Positions 8,803 to 15,480 of a stretch of DNA of 64,000 nt are shown here, one piece after another. How positions within the stretch are numbered: the first letter of the stretch is position 1; each line of letters starts with the position of its first letter. Origin of the DNA: Capnocytophaga granulosa ATCC 51502 (GTDB lineage: Bacteria > Bacteroidota > Bacteroidia > Flavobacteriales > Flavobacteriaceae); assembly GCF_000411115.1 (NCBI RefSeq), contig NZ_KE150255.1, positions 124,001 to 188,000 of the forward strand, read 5' to 3'. Both the position numbers and the translations under genes were made by a program. The notes beneath the pieces are model-generated. The model was not told the DNA's origin, did no database searches, and saw nothing but the letters and a program-made list of their open reading frames with translations.

Positions 8803-8832
8803 TTGTCGTTTTGAAAAAAAATCGTATCTTTG
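8803..8832 (+). promoter_or_regulatory. Promoter of WYL regulator 1 (near-leaderless)
   Basis: TTG at 8803-8805 (context ACTTGTCG), a 19-base spacer, and TATCTTTG at 8825-8832. The start codon is at 8847, so the leader would be only a few bases. The same ACTTGTCG/TATCTTTG pair precedes the second WYL gene. Confidence 0.7.
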
Positions 8833-8846
8833 TGTAAAAAAAAAAA

Positions 8847-9779
8847 ATGACTACTGTAGCTATTTTCCTTAGACACCAGTTTATTATCCAACAATTACGG
8901 ATTTATGGTGCTTTGTCTTATACTAAAATAAAAAATAATTATGAAGATAGATTTGGTGATACCTTTGAACTACGTACATTGCAGCGAGATATCAAGGATA
9001 TTGAGTGTATCTATAAGATAAAAATCAAATGTTTCAAACGCTTCAAATCCGATAGTGTCTATAGAATTGTAGAAGAAGGAGATGCTTCTGTAGAGGATTT
9101 GCTGGAAGCCTTTGATGTATTTCAGGCCTTTCAAGAAGATGAAGACAGTTATCGGTATGTAGTGTTTGACCCTCGTCAATCATCAGGCACTCAACATCTT
9201 AGTTTCCTTATCAAAGCCATTATACAACAGAAACGAATTGAGTTCCGTTACCAAAAGCGTTATCCCCCTAAGGAGGTATTAACTCGTACTATAGACCCCT
9301 ATCTGCTTAAAGAGTCCCAGCGCAGGTGGTATCTGTTAGGAATGGATGTACAAAAGGAACAATGGCGGATTTTTGCTCTTGACTGTATGGAAGATCTCGA
9401 AGAAAAAGGACGTGGAGCGCATGATAGGGAAAAGGCAAAGCAAGCACAAACATTCTTTGATGATAGTTTCAGTTCATGGGTAGGAGACGGACAACTAAAA
9501 GCCGAAAAAGTTATCCTTTCCTTTAGGAGAAACGAAAAGGATTCGTTTTTTACACCGAATCCTGCCGAATATCTTAGAGCCATGCCTTTGCATCGCTCTC
9601 AGGTATTTATCAAAGATACCCCTGAGGAGATTGTTCTCTCTCTACAAATAAAAATCACCCCCGACTTTGTCAAGGAGATTCTCTCCTATGGGGCGCATGT
9701 GAAGGTGGTTGCCCCTGAGCACTTGGCCGAGCGGGTCAAAAGTGAGATAAAAAACGCGCTACAACTCTATGATAATTGA
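8847..9779 (+). CDS. WYL-domain transcriptional regulator 1
   Basis: A 310-residue protein with an N-terminal winged helix-turn-helix (residues about 5-60; RTLQRDIKDI is the recognition region) and a WYL ligand-binding domain (about 125-200). The WYL triad is visible in RRWYLLGMD, and RTIDPYLLKES precedes it. A WCX-type C-terminal extension follows. WYL proteins usually repress neighbouring genes and respond to a nucleotide or nucleic-acid ligand; several control anti-phage systems. It is transcribed divergently from the 77-aa/DnaB-domain pair, which is its likely target. The start is set by the paralogue alignment and by the promoter 15 bases upstream. Its 3' end is almost identical to WYL regulator 2. 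Confidence 0.9.
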   Translation: MTTVAIFLRHQFIIQQLRIYGALSYTKIKNNYEDRFGDTFELRTLQRDIKDIECIYKIKIKCFKRFKSDSVYRIVEEGDASVEDLLEAFDVFQAFQEDEDSYRYVVFDPRQSSGTQHLSFLIKAIIQQKRIEFRYQKRYPPKEVLTRTIDPYLLKESQRRWYLLGMDVQKEQWRIFALDCMEDLEEKGRGAHDREKAKQAQTFFDDSFSSWVGDGQLKAEKVILSFRRNEKDSFFTPNPAEYLRAMPLHRSQVFIKDTPEEIVLSLQIKITPDFVKEILSYGAHVKVVAPEHLAERVKSEIKNALQLYDN

Positions 9780-9867
9780 ATAAAAATTCGTGACCTTGTA
9801 TAGCTTTTTATTTAGGGCTTTTCCCTGTAAAGTCTTATTTGCAAGGGGCGAATTATATCGTATATAG

Positions 9868-9928
9868 GAGGGCGAATTGCCATTCGCCCCTACAACTGCT
9901 CATGCTAATTTTTCGCAAACCACTTCCC
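9868..9928. repeat. Dispersed palindromic repeat, copy 2
   Basis: GGGCGAATTGCCATTCGCCC is a near-perfect palindrome, followed by CTACA and the shared CTAATTTTTCGCAAACC block. It is part of a 530-base repeat-filled gap (9780-10312) in which I see no gene. Confidence 0.7.
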
Positions 9929-9931
9929 TCT

Positions 9932-10040
9932 GCTGGCGCGAGCTTGTAGCTCGTGCCTACTATTAAGTAGCGCTTTTGGCTCTTTATAGGAGCTACAAGC
10001 TCCATAATTATAGGTACGAGCTACAAGCTCGCACCAGCGG
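9932..10040. repeat. 108-bp long-hairpin repeat, copy 1
   Basis: The left arm GCTGGCGCGAGCTTGTAGCT and the right arm AGCTACAAGCTCGCACCAGC are nearly perfect inverted copies (about 26 bases each). They surround a centre with its own smaller inverted repeat (GGAGCTACAAGCTCC). Full copies lie at 10170-10277 and 10988-11093; partial copies lie at 25139-25214, 25549-25600 and 41502-41552. Confidence 0.8.
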
Positions 10041-10084
10041 CGAATTGCCTCTCATACAAGAGGGCGAATTGTCCCGCATATAGG

Positions 10085-10168
10085 AGGGCGAATTGCCTCA
10101 CATACTCCGCTTTCGCGGACTTTACCCCTACAGTTGCTCATGCTAATTTTTCTCAAACCACTTCCCTC
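10085..10168. repeat. Dispersed repeat, copy 3 (same variant as 7519-7604)
   Basis: Starts GGGCGAATTGCCTCACATAC, includes CTTTCGCGGAC, and ends CTAATTTTTCTCAAACCA. It shares with 7519-7604 a middle insertion absent from the copies at 9868 and 24988, so these two copies are closest kin. Confidence 0.65.
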
Positions 10169-10169
10169 T

Positions 10170-10277
10170 GCTGGCGCGAACTACAAGCTCGCGCCTACTA
10201 TTAAGTAGCGTCTTTGGCTCTTTATAGGAGCTACAAGCTCCATAATCATTGGTACGAGCTGCAAGCTCGCACCAGCG
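10170..10277. repeat. 108-bp long-hairpin repeat, copy 2
   Basis: Same arms and centre as 9932-10040, with the left arm slightly shortened (GGCGCGAACTACAAGCTCGC). It is followed directly by a half-terminator also found at 4850-4892. Confidence 0.75.
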
Positions 10278-10318
10278 GGGGAGTTAGGGGAATTTTTAGA
10301 GGGAAGGAAAGATTACTT
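10276..10318 (-). repeat. Duplicated gene-end segment with half terminator
   Basis: About 40 bases (GGGAGTTAGGGGAATTTTT, then AGAGG and GGAAAGATTACTTT) match 4851-4892 almost exactly. At the first site this is the right half of a terminator after the 612-aa gene. Here it abuts the stop of the 198-aa gene and has lost the complementary left half, so it should no longer form the same hairpin. Confidence 0.65.
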
Positions 10319-10909
10319 TTCTTCTTTTTTTCTTTCTAAGATAAAAAAGTGGTAAGTAGTCTCAAAGGGTTTATCTACCTTGATTGTAACTTCTATAGGC
10401 TTAAGAGATTTTTTTTCAGATTCCAAAGAACTAAACTGTTTTTCAAGAAGTTCTTTCCATTGAGTTTCTTCAGAATATCTTTCTGCAAACATAGTTTTAA
10501 TTCCCCAATCTTCCTCGTAGGCTTTCCTTATCTCCTCATTACCATTACATATAATTGAGATTAAATAGTCACATTCTATCCTTTTCTCAAAATAGTTTCT
10601 AAGAGATTCTTCTTTTATTTGAGAATCTTCAGGAAAATGATACTTGAACTCTATAAGTATTTTCTCCTTTGAAGATTTATTTACAAGTGCTAGATCTATA
10701 CGGATATTTTTATTAGAAACTTTTTTATTACGAACTCGATACTCTGCAATAGCTCTTTCATTTTCTTGTTTGTATTTTTGATTAAATAGCTCAACTAATA
10801 GATTTCGAATTTGGATCTCTTGTTTTAGGTTAAAAAAATTGTCATTGAGTTCTGCTAATTGTACTCTAAACTCATCTGAACGAATGATTTTTAATAGTTT
10901 ATAAAACAT
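10313..10909 (-). CDS. PD-(D/E)XK-like nuclease-fold protein, 198 aa
   Basis: Residues 70-89 show the core of a PD-(D/E)XK nuclease: D72 in IRIDLALVN, a turn, then the strand ILIEFKYHF with E87-x-K89. An upstream helix with E40 (NLLVELFN) could give the additional metal ligand. The C-terminal part has no recognised domain. The fold suggests DNA cleavage in restriction or defence, but orphan members can be inactive. It is preceded by head-tail element copy 3 and a promoter copy at 11120-11165. Codons are AT-rich, consistent with recent acquisition. Confidence 0.6.
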   Translation of the reverse strand: MFYKLLKIIRSDEFRVQLAELNDNFFNLKQEIQIRNLLVELFNQKYKQENERAIAEYRVRNKKVSNKNIRIDLALVNKSSKEKILIEFKYHFPEDSQIKEESLRNYFEKRIECDYLISIICNGNEEIRKAYEEDWGIKTMFAERYSEETQWKELLEKQFSSLESEKKSLKPIEVTIKVDKPFETTYHFFILERKKEEK

Positions 10910-10928
10910 TTGATATTATTTTTAATAT

Positions 10929-11115
10929 TTGCCTACTCTGAAAGGTTTTCGGCTTTCCCTATTTGTTTCTTTAGATCATAAGGCAGTGGGGCGAGCTTGT
11001 AGCTAGTGCCTACTATTAAGTAGCGCTTTTGGCTCTTTATGGGAGCTACAAGCTCCATAATCATAGGTACGAGCTACAAGCTCGCACCAGCGGAGGCTCG
11101 ACCAAAGGCAAGAGG
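10929..11115 (-). repeat. Head-tail element copy 3, interrupted by a long-hairpin repeat
   Basis: The tail (10929-10976, matching 7136-7180) and a head remnant (11094-11115, GGCTCGACCAAAGGCAAGAG) are separated by a complete 108-bp hairpin repeat at 10988-11093. In copy 1 the two parts are contiguous. This suggests that the hairpin repeat inserted into the element and is or was mobile. Confidence 0.55.
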
Positions 11116-11119
11116 GGGA

Positions 11120-11165
11120 CGACTGACAAAGATACAAAATTATCTTTATACTAACATCCTTTTGC
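11120..11165 (-). promoter_or_regulatory. Repeated promoter segment, copy 2
   Basis: Nearly identical to 7391-7436, with the minus-strand -7 box TATCTTTG at 11127-11134. It faces the 198-aa nuclease-like gene. Confidence 0.5.
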
Positions 11166-11175
11166 ATTACTTTTT

Positions 11176-11547
11176 TTAATTCTCTTCTGTTTTTTCTCCG
11201 TAGGATATGATATGTAATTCTTTTTGTAGTTTTTTCGCCTTAGTAATACTATCTTTGGTACCTTTTGATTGTCCGTCCCAAAAGGCAAAGACCACATCGG
11301 CGTTTTCAATGATTTGAGTGTTACGTACCAGGGTTGCTCCACGCCCGTATTTTTGGTAATCAGGCTTGAAAACCAAGAGAGGAATGTCCATCTCAGTGGC
11401 AAATTGAGCGGCAAGGGTATCGGCTCCTTTAGCACCCCCCGATACGATGTTTTCAGGTGTCTCATGCGTGTCTATATACGCTAAAAGGCTTTCTTTCAAT
11501 AGGGTATAGTCGCTAAAATCGCGCCCCCCAACAATGGCTATATTCAT
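11176..11547 (-). CDS. SLOG-family protein (DUF2493/YspA-like nucleotide sensor)
   Basis: A 123-residue single-domain protein with the Rossmann-like motifs of the DUF2493 branch of the SLOG superfamily: GGRDF (7-11), SGGAKGADTLA (about 37-47), LVRNTQII, and AFWDGQSKGT. SLOG proteins (relatives of DprA and LOG) bind nucleotides or nucleotide-derived signals, and some act as sensors in anti-phage systems. The gene is divergent from WYL regulator 2, with 91 bases between start codons, so the regulator probably controls it. A weak -7 box GACCTTTG (minus, 11568-11575) lies just upstream. Confidence 0.85.
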   Translation of the reverse strand: MNIAIVGGRDFSDYTLLKESLLAYIDTHETPENIVSGGAKGADTLAAQFATEMDIPLLVFKPDYQKYGRGATLVRNTQIIENADVVFAFWDGQSKGTKDSITKAKKLQKELHIISYGEKTEEN

Positions 11548-11595
11548 ATCATTTATTTTTTATGGTGCAAAGGTCTTTGCTTATCGCGCCAAAAC

Positions 11596-11626
11596 TTGTC
11601 GCTCTAAGAAAAAAGTTTTATCTTTG
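11596..11626 (+). promoter_or_regulatory. Promoter of WYL regulator 2 (near-leaderless)
   Basis: TTG 11596-11598 (context ACTTGTCG), a 20-base spacer, and TATCTTTG 11619-11626, only 12 bases before the ATG at 11639. This excludes the upstream in-frame ATG at 11534, which would lie before the promoter. Confidence 0.7.
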
Positions 11627-11638
11627 CCAAAAAAACAA

Positions 11639-12586
11639 ATGAGCTTAGTCAATAACTTTCTTAGGCATCGCTTCCTTATAGAACGGCTACGCATGGCGGC
11701 TTGTTCGCTTGGGGATTTTGAAGATGATTTAGCCCACAGCGGGGAATATGCAGAAGTAAAGCCTTTTAGCAAACGTACCTTACAGCGTGATATAAAAGAC
11801 ATTAGAGAAATCTATCACATTGATATTCAATATAATAAATCCATTAAGAAATATGAGATTGTGGAGGATAATGACCTCTATGCTCAAAATCTTTTTGAGG
11901 CATTCGATGTCTTTAGAGCGCTGCAAAATCATGGAAATCTCTCCAAACTTATTGCTTTTGACCATCGCTACCCCAAGGGTACTTCTCACCCAGCAGGCAC
12001 CCAACATCTCTCTACTTTGCTACAAGCTATCAAGCAAAAGAAGCAGCTACAATTGCACTACTACAAGTTTTGGGGAAGCAAAGAGGTACAAGTACGCACT
12101 ATTGAACCTTATTTGCTCAAGGAATCACAACACAGATGGTATGTATTGGCCTTGGATGTGGATAAGAAAGCCCTTAGAATATTTGGTCTTGATCGTATTA
12201 TGGCTATTGAGGATAGGGGAATTAAGCGCATGCAACGCTCGCCTCAAGGAATTGAACGTTTTTTTGATGATAGTTTTGGGGTATGGGTGGATAACGACCG
12301 CACTAAAGCCGAGAAGGTCGTCCTCTCCTTCAGGAGAAATGAAAAGGATTCGTTTTTTATACCGAATCCTGCTGAATACCTTAGAGCCATGCCGCTGCAC
12401 CGCTCCCAAGTCTTTCTCAAAGATACCCCCGAAGAGATCGTTCTCTCTCTACAAATAAAAATCACCCCTGACTTTGTCAAGGAGATTCTCTCCTATGGGG
12501 CGCATGTGAAGGTGGTTGCCCCTGAGCACTTGGCCGAGCGGGTCAAAAGTGAGATAAAAAACGCGCTACAACTCTATGATAATTGA
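11639..12586 (+). CDS. WYL-domain transcriptional regulator 2
   Basis: A 315-residue paralogue of the regulator at 8847-9779. It has an N-terminal winged helix-turn-helix (FLRHRFLIERL, then RTLQRDIKDI) and a WYL domain with RTIEPYLLKES and HRWYVLALD. The first two thirds differ strongly between the paralogues, while the last 50 codons and the DNA after the stop are nearly identical. The start at 11639 is chosen because the paralogue aligns there and the promoter ends at 11626. It is divergent from the SLOG gene, the likely target, and lies directly upstream of pepD. It probably senses a nucleic-acid-related ligand, as inferred for WYL proteins. Confidence 0.9.
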   Translation: MSLVNNFLRHRFLIERLRMAACSLGDFEDDLAHSGEYAEVKPFSKRTLQRDIKDIREIYHIDIQYNKSIKKYEIVEDNDLYAQNLFEAFDVFRALQNHGNLSKLIAFDHRYPKGTSHPAGTQHLSTLLQAIKQKKQLQLHYYKFWGSKEVQVRTIEPYLLKESQHRWYVLALDVDKKALRIFGLDRIMAIEDRGIKRMQRSPQGIERFFDDSFGVWVDNDRTKAEKVVLSFRRNEKDSFFIPNPAEYLRAMPLHRSQVFLKDTPEEIVLSLQIKITPDFVKEILSYGAHVKVVAPEHLAERVKSEIKNALQLYDN

Positions 12587-12597
12587 ATAAAAATTCG

Positions 12598-12605
12598 TAA
12601 CTTTG
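12598..12605 (+). promoter_or_regulatory. -7 box TAACTTTG before pepD
   Basis: Fits TAnnTTTG and lies 67 bases before the pepD ATG, just after the WYL 2 stop codon. A degenerate version (TGACCTTG) follows the WYL 1 gene at the same relative position. Confidence 0.45.
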
Positions 12606-12671
12606 CGTGCCTTTTTATTCAAAACAAGCCTCAAGAGACTTGTTAAGTATTAATTTTTAATCTGTTTTATA

Positions 12672-14129
12672 ATGAGTACAACCATTAGAGAATTAGAACC
12701 AAAAGAGGTGTGGAATCGCTTTGCGGACATCAACGCAGTGCCTCGTCCCTCCAAAAAAGAACAAAAGATCACTGCCTTCATGGTGGATTTCGGTAAGAAA
12801 TTGGGTCTTGAGACCACTTCCGATGCCTATGGAAATGTGATTATCCGAAAACCTGCTACGGCTGGATTAGAACACAAAAAGCCTATCATCCTCCAATCTC
12901 ACTTGGATATGGTATGCCAAAAGAACAATGACACGGTCTTTGACTTTGACAATCAAGGCATAGAAACTTATATAGACGGCGACTGGGTACGTGCCAAAGG
13001 TACTACCCTAGGGGCAGACAATGGTATGGGCGTGGCTGCCATTATGGCTATCTTGGAGAGCAAAACCATCGCGCACCCTGCTCTTGAGGCGCTCTTCACC
13101 ACTGATGAGGAAACAGGTATGACAGGTGCTCAGAAGCTTAGCAATGATGCCCTCAAAGGAGAAATCCTCCTAAACCTTGATACTGAGCTAGACACCGAGA
13201 TAGAAATCGGTTGTGCAGGTGGGATAGATGTTTCCGCTTATGCTGACTACAAAGAGGAAGCTACCCCTAGTGATGTTGTGGCTTATCACATAGTGGTAAC
13301 AGGACTTTTGGGCGGACACAGTGGTATGGAAATCCACATAGGTCGTGGCAATGCCAATAAGATTATGAATCGTGTCCTCTTCCATCAATATGAAAAACAT
13401 GGGCTACGCTTGGCACAGTTGCATGGTGGCGGTTTGCGCAATGCTATTCCTCGAGAGAGTGAAGCCATCGTAGTGGTGCCTAAGAAAAACCAAGCGGCTT
13501 TTGAAAAAGAATTCAAAGAAAACGCCGAACATATCTTCAAAGAACTACAACCTGTAGAGACACAGCTCTCTATCTCCTTCAAAGAAACCAAAACTCCTGA
13601 AAAAGTGATGGAAGCCAGCGCACAAGTGGCTTTCCTTAGAGCGGTAGCCGCTGCTCCTTGTGGGGTGTATGCTATGAGCCGCAATGTGGAAGGCTTGGTA
13701 GAGGCCAGCAACAACATCGCTAATATCAAGGTGGAAGCAGGTAAAATAGCTGTACTCTGTATGACCCGTTCTTCTGTGGAGAGCAGCAAGCAGGACTTGG
13801 CACATAGTCTTGGTGCGGCCTTTGAATTGGCGGGCTACAAGGTTGAGTTTACTGGAGCTTACCCAGGTTGGGAGCCTAACCCACACTCCCCTATTTTGCA
13901 GGTATTGAAGGATGTTTATGTACGTTTGTTCCAAGAAGAGCCCAATGTAGCGGCTATCCATGCAGGATTGGAATGTGGTCTTTTGGGCGAACACTTCCCT
14001 CATATTGACATGATTAGCTTCGGCCCTACCATACTTGGTGCGCACTCTCCTAACGAAAGAGTAAGTATCAAGTCTGTACAGAAATTCTGGAAATATCTTT
14101 TGGAAATTCTGAAGAATACCCCAGAATAG
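12672..14129 (+). CDS. pepD: Aminoacyl-histidine dipeptidase (PepD, peptidase M20C)
   Basis: The 485-residue protein matches the length of PepD. Metal-site motifs are visible in order: QSHLDMVC (about 75-82), GADNGMGVA (about 115-123), TDEETGMTGA (about 147-156) and LLGGHSGMEI (about 216-225). A late GPTILGAHSPNERV supplies the last metal ligand. It hydrolyses Xaa-His dipeptides such as carnosine in the cytoplasm and contributes to peptide use, which suits an asaccharolytic or protein-degrading oral flavobacterium. It stands alone, with its own -7 box at 12598. Confidence 0.95.
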   Translation: MSTTIRELEPKEVWNRFADINAVPRPSKKEQKITAFMVDFGKKLGLETTSDAYGNVIIRKPATAGLEHKKPIILQSHLDMVCQKNNDTVFDFDNQGIETYIDGDWVRAKGTTLGADNGMGVAAIMAILESKTIAHPALEALFTTDEETGMTGAQKLSNDALKGEILLNLDTELDTEIEIGCAGGIDVSAYADYKEEATPSDVVAYHIVVTGLLGGHSGMEIHIGRGNANKIMNRVLFHQYEKHGLRLAQLHGGGLRNAIPRESEAIVVVPKKNQAAFEKEFKENAEHIFKELQPVETQLSISFKETKTPEKVMEASAQVAFLRAVAAAPCGVYAMSRNVEGLVEASNNIANIKVEAGKIAVLCMTRSSVESSKQDLAHSLGAAFELAGYKVEFTGAYPGWEPNPHSPILQVLKDVYVRLFQEEPNVAAIHAGLECGLLGEHFPHIDMISFGPTILGAHSPNERVSIKSVQKFWKYLLEILKNTPE

Positions 14130-14216
14130 TGACCAATGACTAGTGACCAATGGCTAGTGACTAATGGCTAGTGACCAATGACTAGTGACCAATGACTAGT
14201 GACTAATGACTAACCG
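14127..14216. repeat. Tandem low-complexity repeat after pepD
   Basis: Imperfect 13-14-base units (TAGTGACCAATGAC and variants with CTAATGG) repeat about six times from the stop codon onward. The units contain stop codons in several frames. Similar arrays follow genes at 23772-23842 and 30577-30625. They lack CRISPR spacer structure. Confidence 0.7.
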
Positions 14217-14319
14217 ATTAAGATACAATAAACTCACATCTCTATAGAAGACTACGCTAATCAAGGAGTTATCTTAGCTAGCGCATGTGTAGAGACGTGA
14301 GTTTATTGCGTTTTGTTCG

Positions 14320-14428
14320 TGGAAATTACAGAGTTACGCTTAGTTGTTGCATCGTTCTCTCGGTGAAAATCCGTGTTTCACATACCCAGCTGTGAGCACT
14401 CGCTGGCTTTATGGGAGAAAAAATATAA
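14320..14428. repeat. Left part of an interrupted MITE-like repeat
   Basis: CGTGGAAATTACAGAGTTAC, then TTAGTTGTTGCATCGTTCTC, then GTGAAAATCCGTG and GGGAGAAAAAATATAA match the right half of the elements at 24692-24923 and 25300-25535. The match stops exactly where the IS-type end begins, at 14429. The missing end (TTTTGCTTACGCCGAACTCA) is found at 20382-20401, beyond the last IS copy. Confidence 0.65.
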
Positions 14429-14913
14429 TTAAGGTGTCAAAATAATTTCATATATTTACACTCTGAAAATGAATGTATTATGGAATTATTTAAGGGACAA
14501 AGCCTCTTAGAGTTTACTGAACGCTTTAAAACAGACTTAGATTGCGAAGAATATATAGCTTCTTTAAAGTGGGAAGATGGATATTGCTGTCGCAAATGTG
14601 GTCATAAAAAATACCAAGTCAGAAAAGATTTTTCACGCACTTGTAATATCTGTGGAGATACGGAAAGTCCTACTGCTGGAACACTATTTTATGCAAAAAG
14701 TCAGTGAAGCTATGAAATCCAGTGAATCGCACAAATTGAATGATAGCGTTTAGGTTGATGAATTTAACATAGACCAATATTTAGCGGAATACAGTTTTAG
14801 AATCAATCGCTCACAGAGCAAAGAGACTATCTTTAACAAATTAATGAAAAGAATTGTAGAGCGTTCTCCCATTTCCCAAAGTCAATTAGTATGTAGCTAA
14901 ATAGACACCTCAA
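14429..14913 (+). mobile_element. Decayed IS1595-family element, copy A (internally deleted)
   Basis: Bounded by TTAAGGTGTCAA on the left and GACACCTCAA on the right, imperfect inverted ends shared by copies B and C. It contains the start of an ISXO2-like transposase and a deleted remainder. The left flank AAATATAA (14421-14428) pairs with AAATATCA (20374-20381) after copy C, consistent with the 8-bp target duplications of IS1595 elements. Confidence 0.75.
14480..14892 (+). pseudogene. IS1595-type transposase remnant (copy A)
   Basis: The first 70 codons encode the N-terminal zinc-ribbon region (CRKCGHKKY, then CNICGD). The frame then jumps from the TAGTLF region straight to YAKSQ and stops at 14707. 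Compared with copy B, two stretches are missing: the helix-turn-helix segment and the region after VDEF. Downstream pieces (EFNIDQYLAEY, FRINRSQSKE) mark the C-terminal end. It cannot encode an active transposase. Confidence 0.75.
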
Positions 14914-15007
14914 TTATTCTATTTTACTTGAAAAGAATGGTAATAACTCTACTAAAGATAAAAATGGTAAAGATAGATACTATATAAAACCTTTCTTTAA
15001 AAACGTG

Positions 15008-15325
15008 TTTAAACTTTTTTGAGGAACTTGGATATAAATCCTAATAGGAGCATTCCAATCCAAGTTACATCAAGATACTTATGTCTCATTATCAAAACTT
15101 TATACCCGTAAAATCAACCATTTGCTTGTTCAATCTTAAATCTATTTTGTACAATTCTTCATCAAAATAAACATCTGGTTGCTCTCCATTTTGGGGGTTA
15201 GGTTTGATATTTGTTATCAAATCCTACATCAGCATTGAGAAACAGACCTGTGATTTACAGCTTTAGGGCTTCCCATAGCTATCATTTGTCCTTTATTATC
15301 ACACAAAAATACTATTTGTGGTTAT
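15008..15325 (-). pseudogene. Degenerate DDE transposase remnant (IS5/IS982-like)
   Basis: On the minus strand, pieces in different frames read DNKGQMIAMGSPK, LFLNADVGFDNK, NIKPNPQNGEQPDVYFDEEL, RFKIEQANG and YKVLIMRHKYLDVTW. This order matches the catalytic half of IS5/IS982-type transposases (NAD-GFD, then E in the RF-IEQ-N segment), broken by at least three frameshifts and stops. The rest of the 14914-15480 gap holds only the inverted repeat and promoter before the DUF262 gene. Confidence 0.6.
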
Positions 15326-15356
15326 GGCTTTGATATAATAAGGGTGAAAAAAACAC

Positions 15357-15427
15357 TTTAACGCCCCAAAATTTAATATTTTATATTTGGTAAGGAGTAA
15401 AATAGTTAGTATTTTTGGGGCGTTAAA
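15357..15427 (+). promoter_or_regulatory. Inverted repeat framing a -7 box before the DUF262-HEPN operon
   Basis: TTTAACGCCCCAAAA (15357-15371) and TTTTGGGGCGTTAAA (15413-15427) are perfect 15-base inverted copies. Between them lies TATATTTG (15382-15389), a -7 box facing the DUF262 gene. The 16-base segment TTAATATTTTATATTT inside the loop recurs at 15465-15480, directly against the ATG. The layout suggests an operator or a transcript hairpin; alternatively, these are ends of a tiny mobile element. Confidence 0.5.
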
Positions 15428-15480
15428 CTAAAACATGTCTAATACTAAAATAAATAAATCATAATTAATATTTTATATTT

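Noticed and set aside
11534..11638. N-terminal extension of WYL regulator 2 from ATG 11534
   Set aside because: The promoter lies at 11596-11626, and the paralogue aligns from 11639.
11820..12458. 212-codon ORF in another frame of WYL 2
   Set aside because: Shadow frame of a well-supported gene, with no domain-like sequence.
13545..14150. 201-codon antisense ORF over pepD
   Set aside because: Antisense shadow of pepD; the composition is not protein-like.
14127..14216. Possible CRISPR array
   Set aside because: Units are short and contiguous, with no unique spacers between them; it is a simple tandem repeat.
14226..14315. Possible tRNA or structured RNA from the AACTCACATCTCT...AGAGACGTGAGTT inverted ends
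   Set aside because: No cloverleaf, T-loop or CCA-like end can be drawn; it adjoins a MITE remnant and is better explained as repeat DNA.
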